Of a stretch of 64,000 nucleotides of DNA, positions 1 through 12,000 are shown piece after piece. Source of the DNA: Acanthaster planci (lineage: Eukaryota; Echinodermata; Asteroidea; Valvatida; Acanthasteridae); contig NW_019091378.1 of assembly GCF_001949145.1 (NCBI RefSeq), forward strand, positions 1,134,558 to 1,198,557, in the 5' to 3' direction. Below the pieces are notes generated by a model that was not told where the DNA came from, did not search any database, and saw nothing but the letters and a program-made list of their open reading frames with translations. Position numbers and translations under genes: made by a program. How positions within the stretch are numbered: position 1 is the first letter of the stretch; the number at the start of each line of letters is the position of its first letter.

Positions 1-14
1 ACTTCAATTATGTC
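1..14 (-). CDS. SH3D19: Possible continuation of the SH3 domain exon at the window edge
   Basis: On the minus strand an acceptor-like CACAG is followed at position 14 by GACATAATTGAAGT, which reads DIIEV, the standard second part of an SH3 domain RT loop. A good join (ELGFKVG + DIIEV) would need the 956-888 exon to extend to 882 and use the weaker donor GTTGTC instead of GTAGGA. With the stronger donor two residues (VG) are missing. The call rests on 14 bases and is tentative. Confidence 0.35.
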
Positions 15-3000
15 CTGTGATTTCCTTTGCCACATGAGCTGACACTGACTAGCAGTCACAAAAGCCATTTAACTATGCAGAACATATGGCACCTTTTTTT
101 GTTGGGTGACAGTTCAAGCCCTGCTTCCTTTCGATAGTGAGCATCAAACTGGATGCCATCCAAAGTACTTCTTTTATGTTGGACAGGAAACACAATTGCT
201 GGCTATATTTCATGCAACCCAGCATGCAGTGTATGATATTTCCTAGTGTTAACAAGGATAGCACTCCTGCATTGAACCTAAAACATGATTGGGATTGCTT
301 TCCTGTGGAAGGGGTCTAGCTAAATGATATTTTTTTCCAATTGTGCTTTCACTATTTAACATTTAAGTTATTTTTATATACTGCATGTATGTACAATGGC
401 TCTGACCACTGTCACCTAACTTAACTTTGTATTGCTTTTTTACTGCACGACTACTACAAGACCACTTTAAAAAGTAGAACTTTCTATTAAATACATTTTC
501 AATTGCTCGTTGTGGAAGATTTACAATGATACAACATGCATTAGACTTTAGGCAGTTAGGGGTTACAATCCATAACTGTAACTGTAATGATCTAAAGTGT
601 AAAATTTCAGAAGTGTTCCACAAAACTGGTTTGGAATACTTTGAATTTTCTTCCTTTTGGCTACTTAACTGCTCTCACAAATTGTGCCACTGTTTCATTT
701 TCAAACGGTAAGACTGAAGAGGAGTTGCTGTTGCCTTGTTCTTTTTACAATGGCCATCACTTTGAGACCAGATCTAGAAATTCACTTAACCCAAAGTACA
801 TTTATTGTTGGCCAGTGTTTAACATTATAACTTTTCAACAGTCGGTATCTAGGATTTGAGGTGTTCAACAGCTGTGACAACTCCTACCTTGAAGCCAAGT
901 TCATCAGGCTGGATTGGCTTGTAATCATACAATGCAATCCCATGAGGCTCCGAAACCTTGATGGAAAGTGTAAACAGAAAAAGCGACCTGAAAAAAGTCC
1001 TTTCCCTCCACAAGACACTGAATTATTTTCATGCGATCTAATGCAAACAGGCATCGGTATGTACATTTCAGCTGTGCTCTTCACTTAGATTGTACCTCTG
1101 GGATGATAAAGCCTTCTTGGAAAGCCAGCATGGCACAGGTTGATAGGTTGTTTAACTGTATAAGCAGTGTTTATCTGAGCCAAGTTGTGATACAGTAACT
1201 TCAAGTGTGTTTAAGCTTGTGGAAAGGTACACCATACAATATCTTCTAACATCCCCATCATTGCATATACAAGTAATAGGACTGCATTTTTATCAAAGTG
1301 GTGGTGCAACACTTAAAAACCTTAAACCCAAGGGTGTATGTAAAAATCATACTGAAATTGGAGGATTTGGGACTGTTAGGGTTGAAATGGACTGTTTAAT
1401 GCAGATTGTGAACCATTCAACCATGGTTGCACTACTTTGACTTCAGAGTGATGTCACAATTTCTGCAGCATATTCTTTTCTTACTGAGTGCGCTCTGATG
1501 GTAATCTTGCTCACCATGTACTTGTTGTAGAGTGGATGGCCAGGCCCTGGCCTGGGTGGCAGCGACTCGGACTGCGAGGACTTCTGTGGAGTTGTACCCT
1601 CTGGCCTGAGTGGAGCCCGTCGCTTGGGCTTTAGGTTGGCTGATGAGGCCGACTTTGGCTGGCTGCTTGGGGCATTGGGCCGGGGTGGGGCGCTACCTTT
1701 TGATCTACCCTGAGGTCCACTGGTAGGCTATTCAGGATAAACAATGTAAAACCTGCATTCACACTTGCTGATATTTTTTAGGATGCTGCATGTACCACAA
1801 AGGGGTTACCACAGAGTGAGTGTCTTGCAACGCATTAGGAGAAAAACGTACAAGTCCACACCATCTGGCAGTTCTTTTGAGAAAGGACTTCACAGTTTCC
1901 TCACATATTAGGAGAACATGACTTGGATCAAAATCATTTGTCAGAATGACTAAAGTGCATTTGTGTGAAGAGTGACACCAACATTTATGATAAAGGCTGT
2001 TACTGAATTCAATCCTTGTGATTTGAGCAATGGTAACACTTGTATACCATCACATGCTTAACAGCTTCCTCACTTGTCTCAAGCTTAAAAGCTTTCCCAC
2101 CAACAACGATCAGTGTTGTAGTCTAGACCTCTCAAGACCATGATAAGACCAACACAAGACCATCGGAAGACCAACGTAAGTCTGAATTCAAATTACAAGC
2201 TACCCAAATGAACTGCCACAAAAGTATGACAATGTTCATCCTACACCTATTGCTTGTGACTGGTGGGGTGAAATATCTTACGTCTGTTTTGAGATGTTCT
2301 TGACCACAAGACTGATAATTATACAATGTACAAGTGTGTAACAGACCTTCTGTACTGTACACCTCAGCCAATGGTTCTGGAAAAATCATGCTTCACAGTG
2401 CATCTTTAATACAGGTGTTCACATCAGTGCGCCTCCCTGAGTTTGCAAAGTATTGGCCAATTACAATGTGCAGAATCTGTCGCCACAATGCGCATTTGAG
2501 AAAGGTCGACAGATTTCTTGTTTTGTGATTGGCCAATGCGTTACAAACTCTTGGAGGCGCACTATTGTGAAATGTCCATATTAAGTAATAAGAAAATCCG
2601 GGTCTGCTTTTTTCTGCATATATGCAATTTTCAATAAGATCTGCTAATTGCAGAATAGTTCATGTACATGTTCACATGCATGTGAGATGTAGACCACTAC
2701 AGACAGTGGTCTCTATGCACCAAGTACCACTCCTATTTTAGAAACATTACGTTATAGGCGGAACTACAAAGTACCCAATAGAATCCATGTAAAGATGACG
2801 GATCTAATTTCTCTTTTGTTTCACTTTACACCACTTATAATCAACACTTTCTGTAGAGGAATCTCTCCTGCGAATTTTGAAGGCTGTTATTACATCAATC
2901 ATGTTCTTTAAGCACTGTCAACTTGAAGCATTGTGAACACGTTTTTGTTTGAGCAAAGATGAATATATATGATGGATGAAAGAGAGAACATTAGCATTAT

Positions 3001-6000
3001 TTTTCTTGTTTCGTCACAAACATTATTAATTTTGGTGATAAAAATGAGATACAACAAATGACATTCTGTTATTCTAGCCCAACCTACCCTGGGAGGTGGC
3101 ACTTTGCGCTTTGTTTCAGGAGAACTGGTCCGGCTGTTTGGTTTGGAACCTGGCTTCTCAGCTCCTGGTCTGATTATTGTGGGTTTGGAGCGCTGTGCAC
3201 CTGCAGTAAACGACTCTGCTGAGATCTTAAACTTTGGCACAGGAGCTGATCTGCTTTGGCCTGAAGTAGATGGCTTTGCTGCAGTTTGTGCTGGCGTCTT
3301 TGGTGGAGGCATTAATCCCACAAGACTGCCTAGACTGGGACCGCCTTGCTGCCCGGTGTTCTTGGGTCTTGCCCTGGCGGCAGAATTCGGAGCAGGCGTA
3401 TTCTGTGACTGGGTCTGATTCACCTGTTTCAAGCTCGCTGAGGTGATGCTGAAGAGTGAGGAAGCTGCCTTGCGGCCTTCTTCTGATTTCGCGATGGAAA
3501 AGCCAGCCTTACCAATATTCTTTGCATCATCAGCAGTCATGTTCTTGGCAGCTGAGCTAGCTACCTGCCATTTTAGGTCGCCTGAAGAGGAATCTGATGA
3601 TCTGACATCAGCAGCTGTGCTTTTTGCAATTCGAGAAAATGAGCCAACTGCCTTCTGGCCATCCTCTGACTTTCTCAGCATCTGCACCCCTCCGCTAATG
3701 TTACTCACATCGTCTGCTGTCGTGTTCTGAGCAACTGCACCAGCAAATTGCAGTGCATTAACTTCATTGCTGGATCTTGTTTTGTCTGATGCTGCTACTG
3801 CAGTGGCTTTGCTGCCAAACTTCAGGGCATCCTCTGTGCTTGCGTTCCTTGCAACAGCACCTGCAACTTTCATCTGGGCATCTGAACTGCTCTCTGGCTT
3901 GGAGTTTTTTTGGAATGTGCTGTCAAACAATGACAGGATGTCAGCCCTGGAGTATTTCTGACCTGACGCAGGAGGTACAAGAGGCATTGTGGGCTTGGGG
4001 GGTGCTGAGCCCTGTGAAAATTTGTGTGAATCTGAAGGTGCTGTGGCAACAGCTGCAGAAGTGTCCGCGTGCTGTTGCACTGGTTTGGGAGCAGCAACTG
4101 GATGAGGCAGTGACGGTCTTTCAGCTGGCTTTGGGGCACTAATAGGATGGGGTAGAGCTGGCTTGTCAGCTGGCTTCAGGGGTACCTGTGGGACTGCAGG
4201 TGCTTGGCTTGACCGTTGCACAGGCACTGGAGACTTTGATTTTACACGTACATGGAACTTACTATTCCCTTCCAGCTCAGGTGATGATGACGCAGGAAGC
4301 ACGGGAATGGGCTTGACACTGTCAGCGTGTCCCCTGTCCTTGGGTGTGGCTGGCTTGGATGACTCGTCCGACACGTGATTCTGAGTCAGTGGCTTTGGGG
4401 GTCTGCTCGGGGCCGCCAGCAGAACTGCCCCCTGGGATGTGTCCTCGGTGTCTGGTCCAACTGATCGCGGCCGAGGCTTGGGAACAGGTGCCGGCTCAGC
4501 ACTGGCCTGCCCTTCTGTAACAGAACTAGAGGACACCGACCCGGGATGAACGTAAGCTCCCTTGGGCCTGGTGCTGGGCAGGGGAGGGGGCACATAAGGA
4601 CCTTTTGGTCGGTTGGTAGGGAGAGGTGGGGGTGCACCAGACATGGCAGTTGCACCGGTTACACCAGGAGGCTCTGAGGGTTTAATAGGCAAAGGAAAGA
4701 AACCATAAACAGAAGATATACCACGTGCCAAGTCATTAAATAAATACATAAAACACATCGCAGCAAAAAATTTTCAATCATGCAGACTACATGAATACAA
4801 TTATTAAACAGAAAATTCATGCAGTTTACTTATACATGTACATTAAAAGAAAATGTTACACTGGCATATTTGACTAGGGAAGGTCAATTGAAGAAAGACA
4901 GACCTGATAGGGTATTTGCACTTTATTACTTCCTAAATTGCAATAAAAGCAACACAAAATCTAATTTACAGTATGCACACATTACATGTAGATGTTTAAC
5001 CACTTAGCGCCGGGGCATAATTATCATTTTTTTCTGTTTTCAAAATTCTTCAAAAATTCATTATTTCATTTAACAGATGTTTATAGCCACACGAAGTGAT
5101 CTTTAGGACTACTCTAAGTTGACAGGTGGCCTTCATTGATGCCCAAGTATTTCAGCCAGGCCTTCAGCCTTGTAAAAAGAGCCCAGATTGTGCGGTGTTT
5201 TCTAACTTTCTTTTGTTCACGAACCTGCCACAGTGTGCTGCTCACCGCTTTTCAATAGGGGCCAGATTAGTGTGCAGCGGTACTGTGTGGCTCATCGCTG
5301 CAGTGGTGGAGCGCTTTATCCCTGGTGGTAATCCGCTCGCTCTAAATGCCCCAAACCCTGGTATACGGTTTCAAAACAAGGTTGGATCATCTCCACTTTT
5401 GAAAGTGAAAAATGTCGATAATGCCCAGCAGCCTGGTCTTTTGTTCGGAGTACGGTCTTTTGTTACAGGGCCCTTTTCCCTTTGTCCGAGTTCAGAGACC
5501 CCAGCCACGCATTTAAAGCATACATCTCCGATTCTGGAGTCCCCGGCAGGAAGTGGTTAAAGCTGGCAAGCACAAGTTTTAGCTTCTGAGAAATAGCTAA
5601 AAAGTTGAAGAAAGAAACTGAATGGGGCCCGATTTGAATGTGGAACCTCCTAAACACTGCTCCTCCAACCGAGCTATTACGTGGCATGTTGGTATATTGG
5701 TCATACATGTATGTTTCAGTCTTGCCCAGTGGCACTGTTGCAGTCTCTCTTGGCAATCCCTAATTGCCCGCCACTGCTAGTATTGCTAGCATTTTAGAGC
5801 TTGAGCTTGATATATGGTCACATGGCAGATGTATAGATTTATAGCCTCTCATATGTAGGTATACATGTACCTTGGACAGAGACAAGAACTTATTAGGGGA
5901 CTGTCTGCACAGGACAAGCCTGGTTTACAGATTGCTGGAACAGTGGTCCAGAGGTCTCACATTCAGATTTCTTTCCAGTCAATCCGTTATTCAAGATAAC

Positions 6001-9000
6001 TTGATTAAAAACTGAAAGAAGTCACTTTTTCCACACTTAATTTGAGAAAATATCAGGAATCCATAAACAAAACATGAATCTAAATTACAAATCATGGCTC
6101 TGTTAAAAGCCTATGATCTAAAAGCCAGTAATCAGCCTTTTTGCATTAAGTAGTTCTTATCTTCTTCTCTACGACCTTACATGTACCTGGAGCATGTAGG
6201 TCAGATGCAACAACTGCACAAGGTGTTTGGTACGAACAGAAATAATGTTTTGTTGGGTGAATTGTTATGTCTGTCTTTTAAAAACTGGAAATGTACATGT
6301 ACCTATATGCCTAGAATTTAAAAAACTGCTCATTTTTATTAGTCGGCTTTGCTATGTTAGGTGAAGTTTATGACTATTTTGTGCCAATAACATAAAAAGG
6401 AAAACCACTACACATTTAGGATATGTACCATGCTACATGTTCCATGCTAATATGGGCTTATCTAATTGCAAAGGAAATAACATGGACTATTTACCTGAAC
6501 TGTGTACATTTATATGCACAATGATTTAAGAGCTGACAGGAAGAAGAAAATCTCAAGTTGAATTGGGTGACAATTCTCCCTTGTTTTCCCCATTCAATAA
6601 ACAATACTTCATGACGTGTTTTGAAAGGCAAAAAAAAAGAAGCTTGATTCACTTACCTGGCTTTTTGTTGACAGCTTCAGGAGTGGGTTTGTCCACACCG
6701 CGTCTCGGTGTGGGAACTGGATAGCTTTTGGTTGCGTCTGATGGGTCCTCTGCTGCCGCAGTTGTTGGCTTGGCAACTGGTGCTCCTAAAGTGAGCTTGG
6801 AGGTGGTGGTTGAGGTTGTTTTAGCTGCAGGAGAGGGGCCAGATGGCATAGAGGTATCTTTGGAGAATCCTCCTACCTCACTGAGAGGCCTGGCAGAAAC
6901 TATGGTGATTTCGGGTCTTCTGTCCATAAAACAGTCCATGGAGAACAAGAAGGAAAGTTTGATTCAAAGCATACCTTTACGCAAACAAGAAGGATAAAAA
7001 AAACAGAGCAACTTCACTTTTTTCTGAATGCTTGGAAGAAAAAGCCTGGTCATGCTCAAGTGGGATTTGAACCTACGATGTCCTCATAGGTTTTATACTA
7101 TCAAAATTCACACATGCCTGACTCCAATTCAGAGTTTCATCAGATGACAAGAGACGGACGAATAGCACGTGATGACAGATGGTGTATCCCGTGGTCACAT
7201 TGTCTTACTTTTTCTGTGGTTTGCCAGCAGTTGCAGGTTTGTCCTTGACACTGGGTGCCTGTGACAGTGGTAGATGTACACTGGCTGGCCGGGGGGCAGA
7301 CCTGAAGTCGGAGCTACGAAAATGCACACTGGCTGGCCTTGCTGGGGCCTGGAAAGAGGGTGCTCTAGAGGGGCCTGCTAGCACATTCAATCAATCAAAC
7401 AACAACAACATTTAATTAAAGATTAAATCTTGGCCATTTTAATTACATGTAGTAACACAGATTAACCAGCTTACTAGTAGTAATAGCACAGTGTTTAAAC
7501 TTAACCTAAATAAATAAATAATTGAATGATGCCAACACGAAGGAAACGGTAAAGTAATGCTTTTGTACCTTTCCCATGGACAAGACACGACTCAAGACAA
7601 GTAACAGACATATGGACAGGACAATAGCAGTGAGACCCAAAGAGCGATTACATTTCAATCTCAGAATAAGATGTAAGGATTGTAAGACTGATGTAAGACT
7701 TTTGGCAAAGGAAACCACAATATTACAATCTTTACGTTTAACAGCAAGTTCATTCCAATATCTAACACCACACTGAAATGGACTGTTTCTGAAATGATGT
7801 TCTGCCTTCGCGAGACTGCAGGTACATGTACCAAAATAGTAACCTACAGAACAAACACACTCGTTAAAAGTAAATAAACATAATTACCAGTGGATGGTCG
7901 TGGTGGGCATGCCCTTTTGATCACAGCATCACTGCAGAGAAAAAAAATGTGAATAAGTTTTAGTGAGAGATTCTGAAAAACAAACCAACCCTACAACTCA
8001 AACTGAAACTAAGCACCCCCCCCCAAAAAAATTGCACACACATCATTGGCTAAAATAATTCAGGAACTTCATGCAACTTTGGGAAGATTGAAATAGTACA
8101 ACACTTTCTTCACACTCCACAGTTAGAGTGTAATCATGGCATTGCCCGTGCAAACATGGAGTTTACTGCCAGTAAGATGCATGATTTAAAATTTGTTTCA
8201 AACGTAATAAAAGTAACAAAACCAAGAACAAACATGCACGACTATGAATGCTCTGGCAGCAGAGCTGTCACTGCTTTCTCTACAAAGTAAGACTTGATGA
8301 GTAATGAAACTTTTGAGGCCATGTCAGGTGACCAAATGTGCACATGATGATGTTCGGTCACAGAAGTGAGTGGCAAACAGAACAGAATGAAAGTGTCTAA
8401 ACTGAGGAAGAACAAACTACGTGTGATGTTAAGTTACGTAGTACTTGTACCTGTTCTCAGCAGGCTGTGGGACTGAGTCCACACTGGAGGTGTTAGAACT
8501 CGGTTTATTGTCCTCGTCATAATTAGTGGCCCCTAAACATGCACACACACGGTTAATTTTACACAATGCTACACATGCACAAATAATAATCACGTACATT
8601 CTAGAGGAAAAAACTAAATTCCCAGCCTCCATGGTCATGCATTCTGGGGACTGATTACAGGTATACTTTTCAGAAAGTAAAATAAAAGGAAACACAAGCC
8701 TTCAACTTAATGCCTTTTTTTCCAGCAATTTTCAACAGCATTCAATGCAGATTTGTATGTCACAAAATATGAAGGGCCTGACATTTTGATGCTAGCAGAA
8801 TCTTTTTCAAAGGCCTTTGAAAAAGATTCTGCTACTCGTAGGATCGAAACGTCAGGGTGTGCATATTTTGTGATTTGTACTTTGGTCACTGTGTCAGCAA
8901 GCAGTTTGCGGCAGTTTTGTATTAGGTCTACATATACATATGTTCTGGATTTGTATGTTTTATTCTTGTCCAAAAGATGATTTCTCTGTATCACATTTTC

Positions 9001-12000
9001 AAAGCATTATGATTCAAAAGTTCACCGGGATTACACAAGGTGTGAATGCCACTGTAAGCAAAGCCAAGCATAGTGCATGTACCGCTACATATACACTTTA
9101 AATTCTGTCACATTGTCATTTTTTACAGTCGGTGAATTACAGAATCAAGGATGACAGAATGTCTTTGCTTTGAATGGCATTCAGATACTGTACAATATTC
9201 AGCAATGCAATGGTGTTCTTCATTTGAGACAGTGTTCAGTGGTACACATACATGTATGTACATGCACATTAGTGCTTTTCAGGAAAAAACAAAAAGAAAC
9301 TAAAGAAAAAAACTTCTTCTAATTACTGCAATAACCCCCACTATGGCATATTTTGGTGGCTAGCTGACTCTAATACATGTGGCTTCTTCTAATTACTGCA
9401 ACAACCTCTACTATGGGATATTTTAAGTTGCAGGTGTGTGGTGGCTAGCTGACTCAAATACATGTGCNNNNNNNNNNNNNNNNNNNNNNNNNNNNNNNNN
9501 NNNNNNNNNNNNNNNNNNNNNNNNNNNNNNNNNNNNNNNNNNNNNNNNNNNNNNNNNNNNNNNNNNNNNNNNNNNNNNNNNNNNNNNNNNNNNNNNNNNN
9601 NNNNNNNNNNNNNNNNNNNNNNNNNNNNNNNNNNNNNNNNNNNNNNNNNNNNNNNNNNNNNNNNNNNNNNNNNNNNNNNNNNNNNNNNNNNNNNNNNNNN
9701 NNNNNNNNNNNNNNNNNNNNNNNNNNNNNNNNNNNNNNNNNNNNNNNNNNNNNNNNNNNNNNNNNNNNNNNNNNNNNNNNNNNNNNNNNNNNNNNNNNNN
9801 NNNNNNNNNNNNNNNNNNNNNNNNNNNNNNNNNNNNNNNNNNNNNNNNNNNNNNNNNNNNNNNNNNNNNNNNNNNNNNNNNNNNNNNNNNNNNNNNNNNN
9901 NNNNNNNNNNNNNNNNNNNNNNNNNNNNNNNNNNNNNNNNNNNNNNNNNNNNNNNNNNTTTCTTCTAATTACTGCAACAACCTCCACTATGGGATATTTT
10001 TAAGTTGCTTACTACATGTACGCAATACATTTGCGGCAGTTTCTACATCAACAACCAGTAGTGTTTGCTAATAGACTCCAAGCATGGATGAGAGAGGGTG
10101 CCCCTGTATTACCTACATGTACATGTAGCAACATCTCGTGGGTAACACACTGGTCGGGTGCATACACCCAAACTGTCTTCATGCGAAGATATACAAATTA
10201 TCATGGGGTTCTTGCATAGTGCATGATGGGTGCTTGACTCTTGAGAGAAATGGCGTACATTTAAGTACCGGTATTTACATGTATGTATTGACCTGGCCTT
10301 TCTCTCATCCTATACGACACTGTGGAACCCATGCCCAGCACCCACATGCTACATTGTAAACTGCTGGTGCATAAGCACTTAACAAGATCTGAGAATCCTT
10401 TATTTGCAAGCAACAACTTCAACACAGGCCTGAGATGGACCAGAGACCTGAACTCATACATGTACACATACATATGTATCATCCACAAGGATAGCCAGAG
10501 TCCTTTTAACCTCCTGAAATACATTTTAAGTACTATCAGAATTGTGGCTGTGACTATTGTGCTGTACTGGTACCTCAGACTTTTATACAAAGTACATGTA
10601 TAATTACATATGCCAACTGCAATGATAACAAGGAAGACAGCAGTCTGTCATCAGGTTTAAATAGAGAAGATGTTTTTTTTTCACTTGTGCAATCACAACA
10701 ATGCATGTCACTGAAGTGTTCCATTCAACTGCAGGTACATAGCCTCAAAGCCCATCCTTGTGTTTTGACAGTCATCTGTTACCGAACTGAAAGGAAGCCT
10801 TGTTTTTCCAGTGGTTTTGCAAAAGCAAACAGAAAGACGTCAAAAGATCAACACAATGATTGAGTAACCAAGGAAGCAAATAACATGCAGGCTAGGTCAT
10901 GTTAAGATTCTGTATCTGAGTAAGAAATACCGAGAGGAAGACACTAGTATACCTGGATGAGGAATGAATATCAGGCAATTACAGGCTGGTGTGGGATTCA
11001 GTACCCACAGACAGAGCTACATGTTGATATCATTTGACATCATTGATATCATTTGACATCATTTCACAATGAAAACTGTTTCTGTTGAATTAACTGTTAA
11101 GAGATGGTCATGCCATCGCTACTTACAAAAACAACAAATCACAAAATGGAACAGTCAGCTACTCGTTACAAAAATGCAAGCACCCTGACCAGCCTATAGC
11201 CCTATACCAATGTCCTTGAGTTTGAGTAAAGAAGGCTATTGTGCTGTCATCAGTGCTATCTTGTAAATACCTGTACATGCATAAACCAGTGGACAGGTTT
11301 ATAAACTAAAGTAATCAAATCAACCAAGCTGGTACACAGTTCAACACACATTCACAAGCCAGAATTTTACGCAAATTTAATCCGAACTACCTCCCCTCTG
11401 GCGGGTCAGGCATCTCAAATCTGACCACAGAAGTGAAGCTACTGGTACTTGTATGCAGAGCAAACTTTGTGCATTGCGAATGTGAAACATCTTCATGCGT
11501 ATGTTTATTCTGCACACTGTCAGCCGTAATACGACAATCCCTACTTTTAAGACATCTCTATATTTCTGTTTCGCTCAACTTTTCAATTACGTTTTGGACA
11601 TCAGTCCAAAATTACCTTCACAGCCTTTGGAAGCCTTCCTTTATACAAATGGAGTGAGGAGTCATTTTGGGGAGGACGTTGCTAACTAAAGTAACATTAA
11701 TTTCCAACCAAATTTAACTTTGAAGACATACATGTACATGTGCATGTACATTTCATATGCATTTTGGCTGAGTAACAGGGTTCTAGTAAAACTAAGGCCT
11801 CCACACAATACATTTTTCATTATTTTATTTCAACCTTCAAGCATGTCAAGTACAGACACTTTCAAGTATACTGCCAAACTAAAACCATAAGCCTGGCTGA
11901 GGGATGAGCTACATACATGTATATGGGAAATTCACATGAAGTCATACAGTCCGTGGTTTCGCTCATGCCACCATGTTGGCCATCAAGTGCATGCACGGTA

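Noticed and set aside
3104-4655. Plus-strand and alternative minus-strand frames of 60-120 codons
   Set aside because: Shadows of the GC-richer SH3D19-like coding exon, whose frame matches splice phases and family motifs.
9436-10071. Open frames of 168-211 codons
   Set aside because: Almost entirely N bases of an assembly gap.
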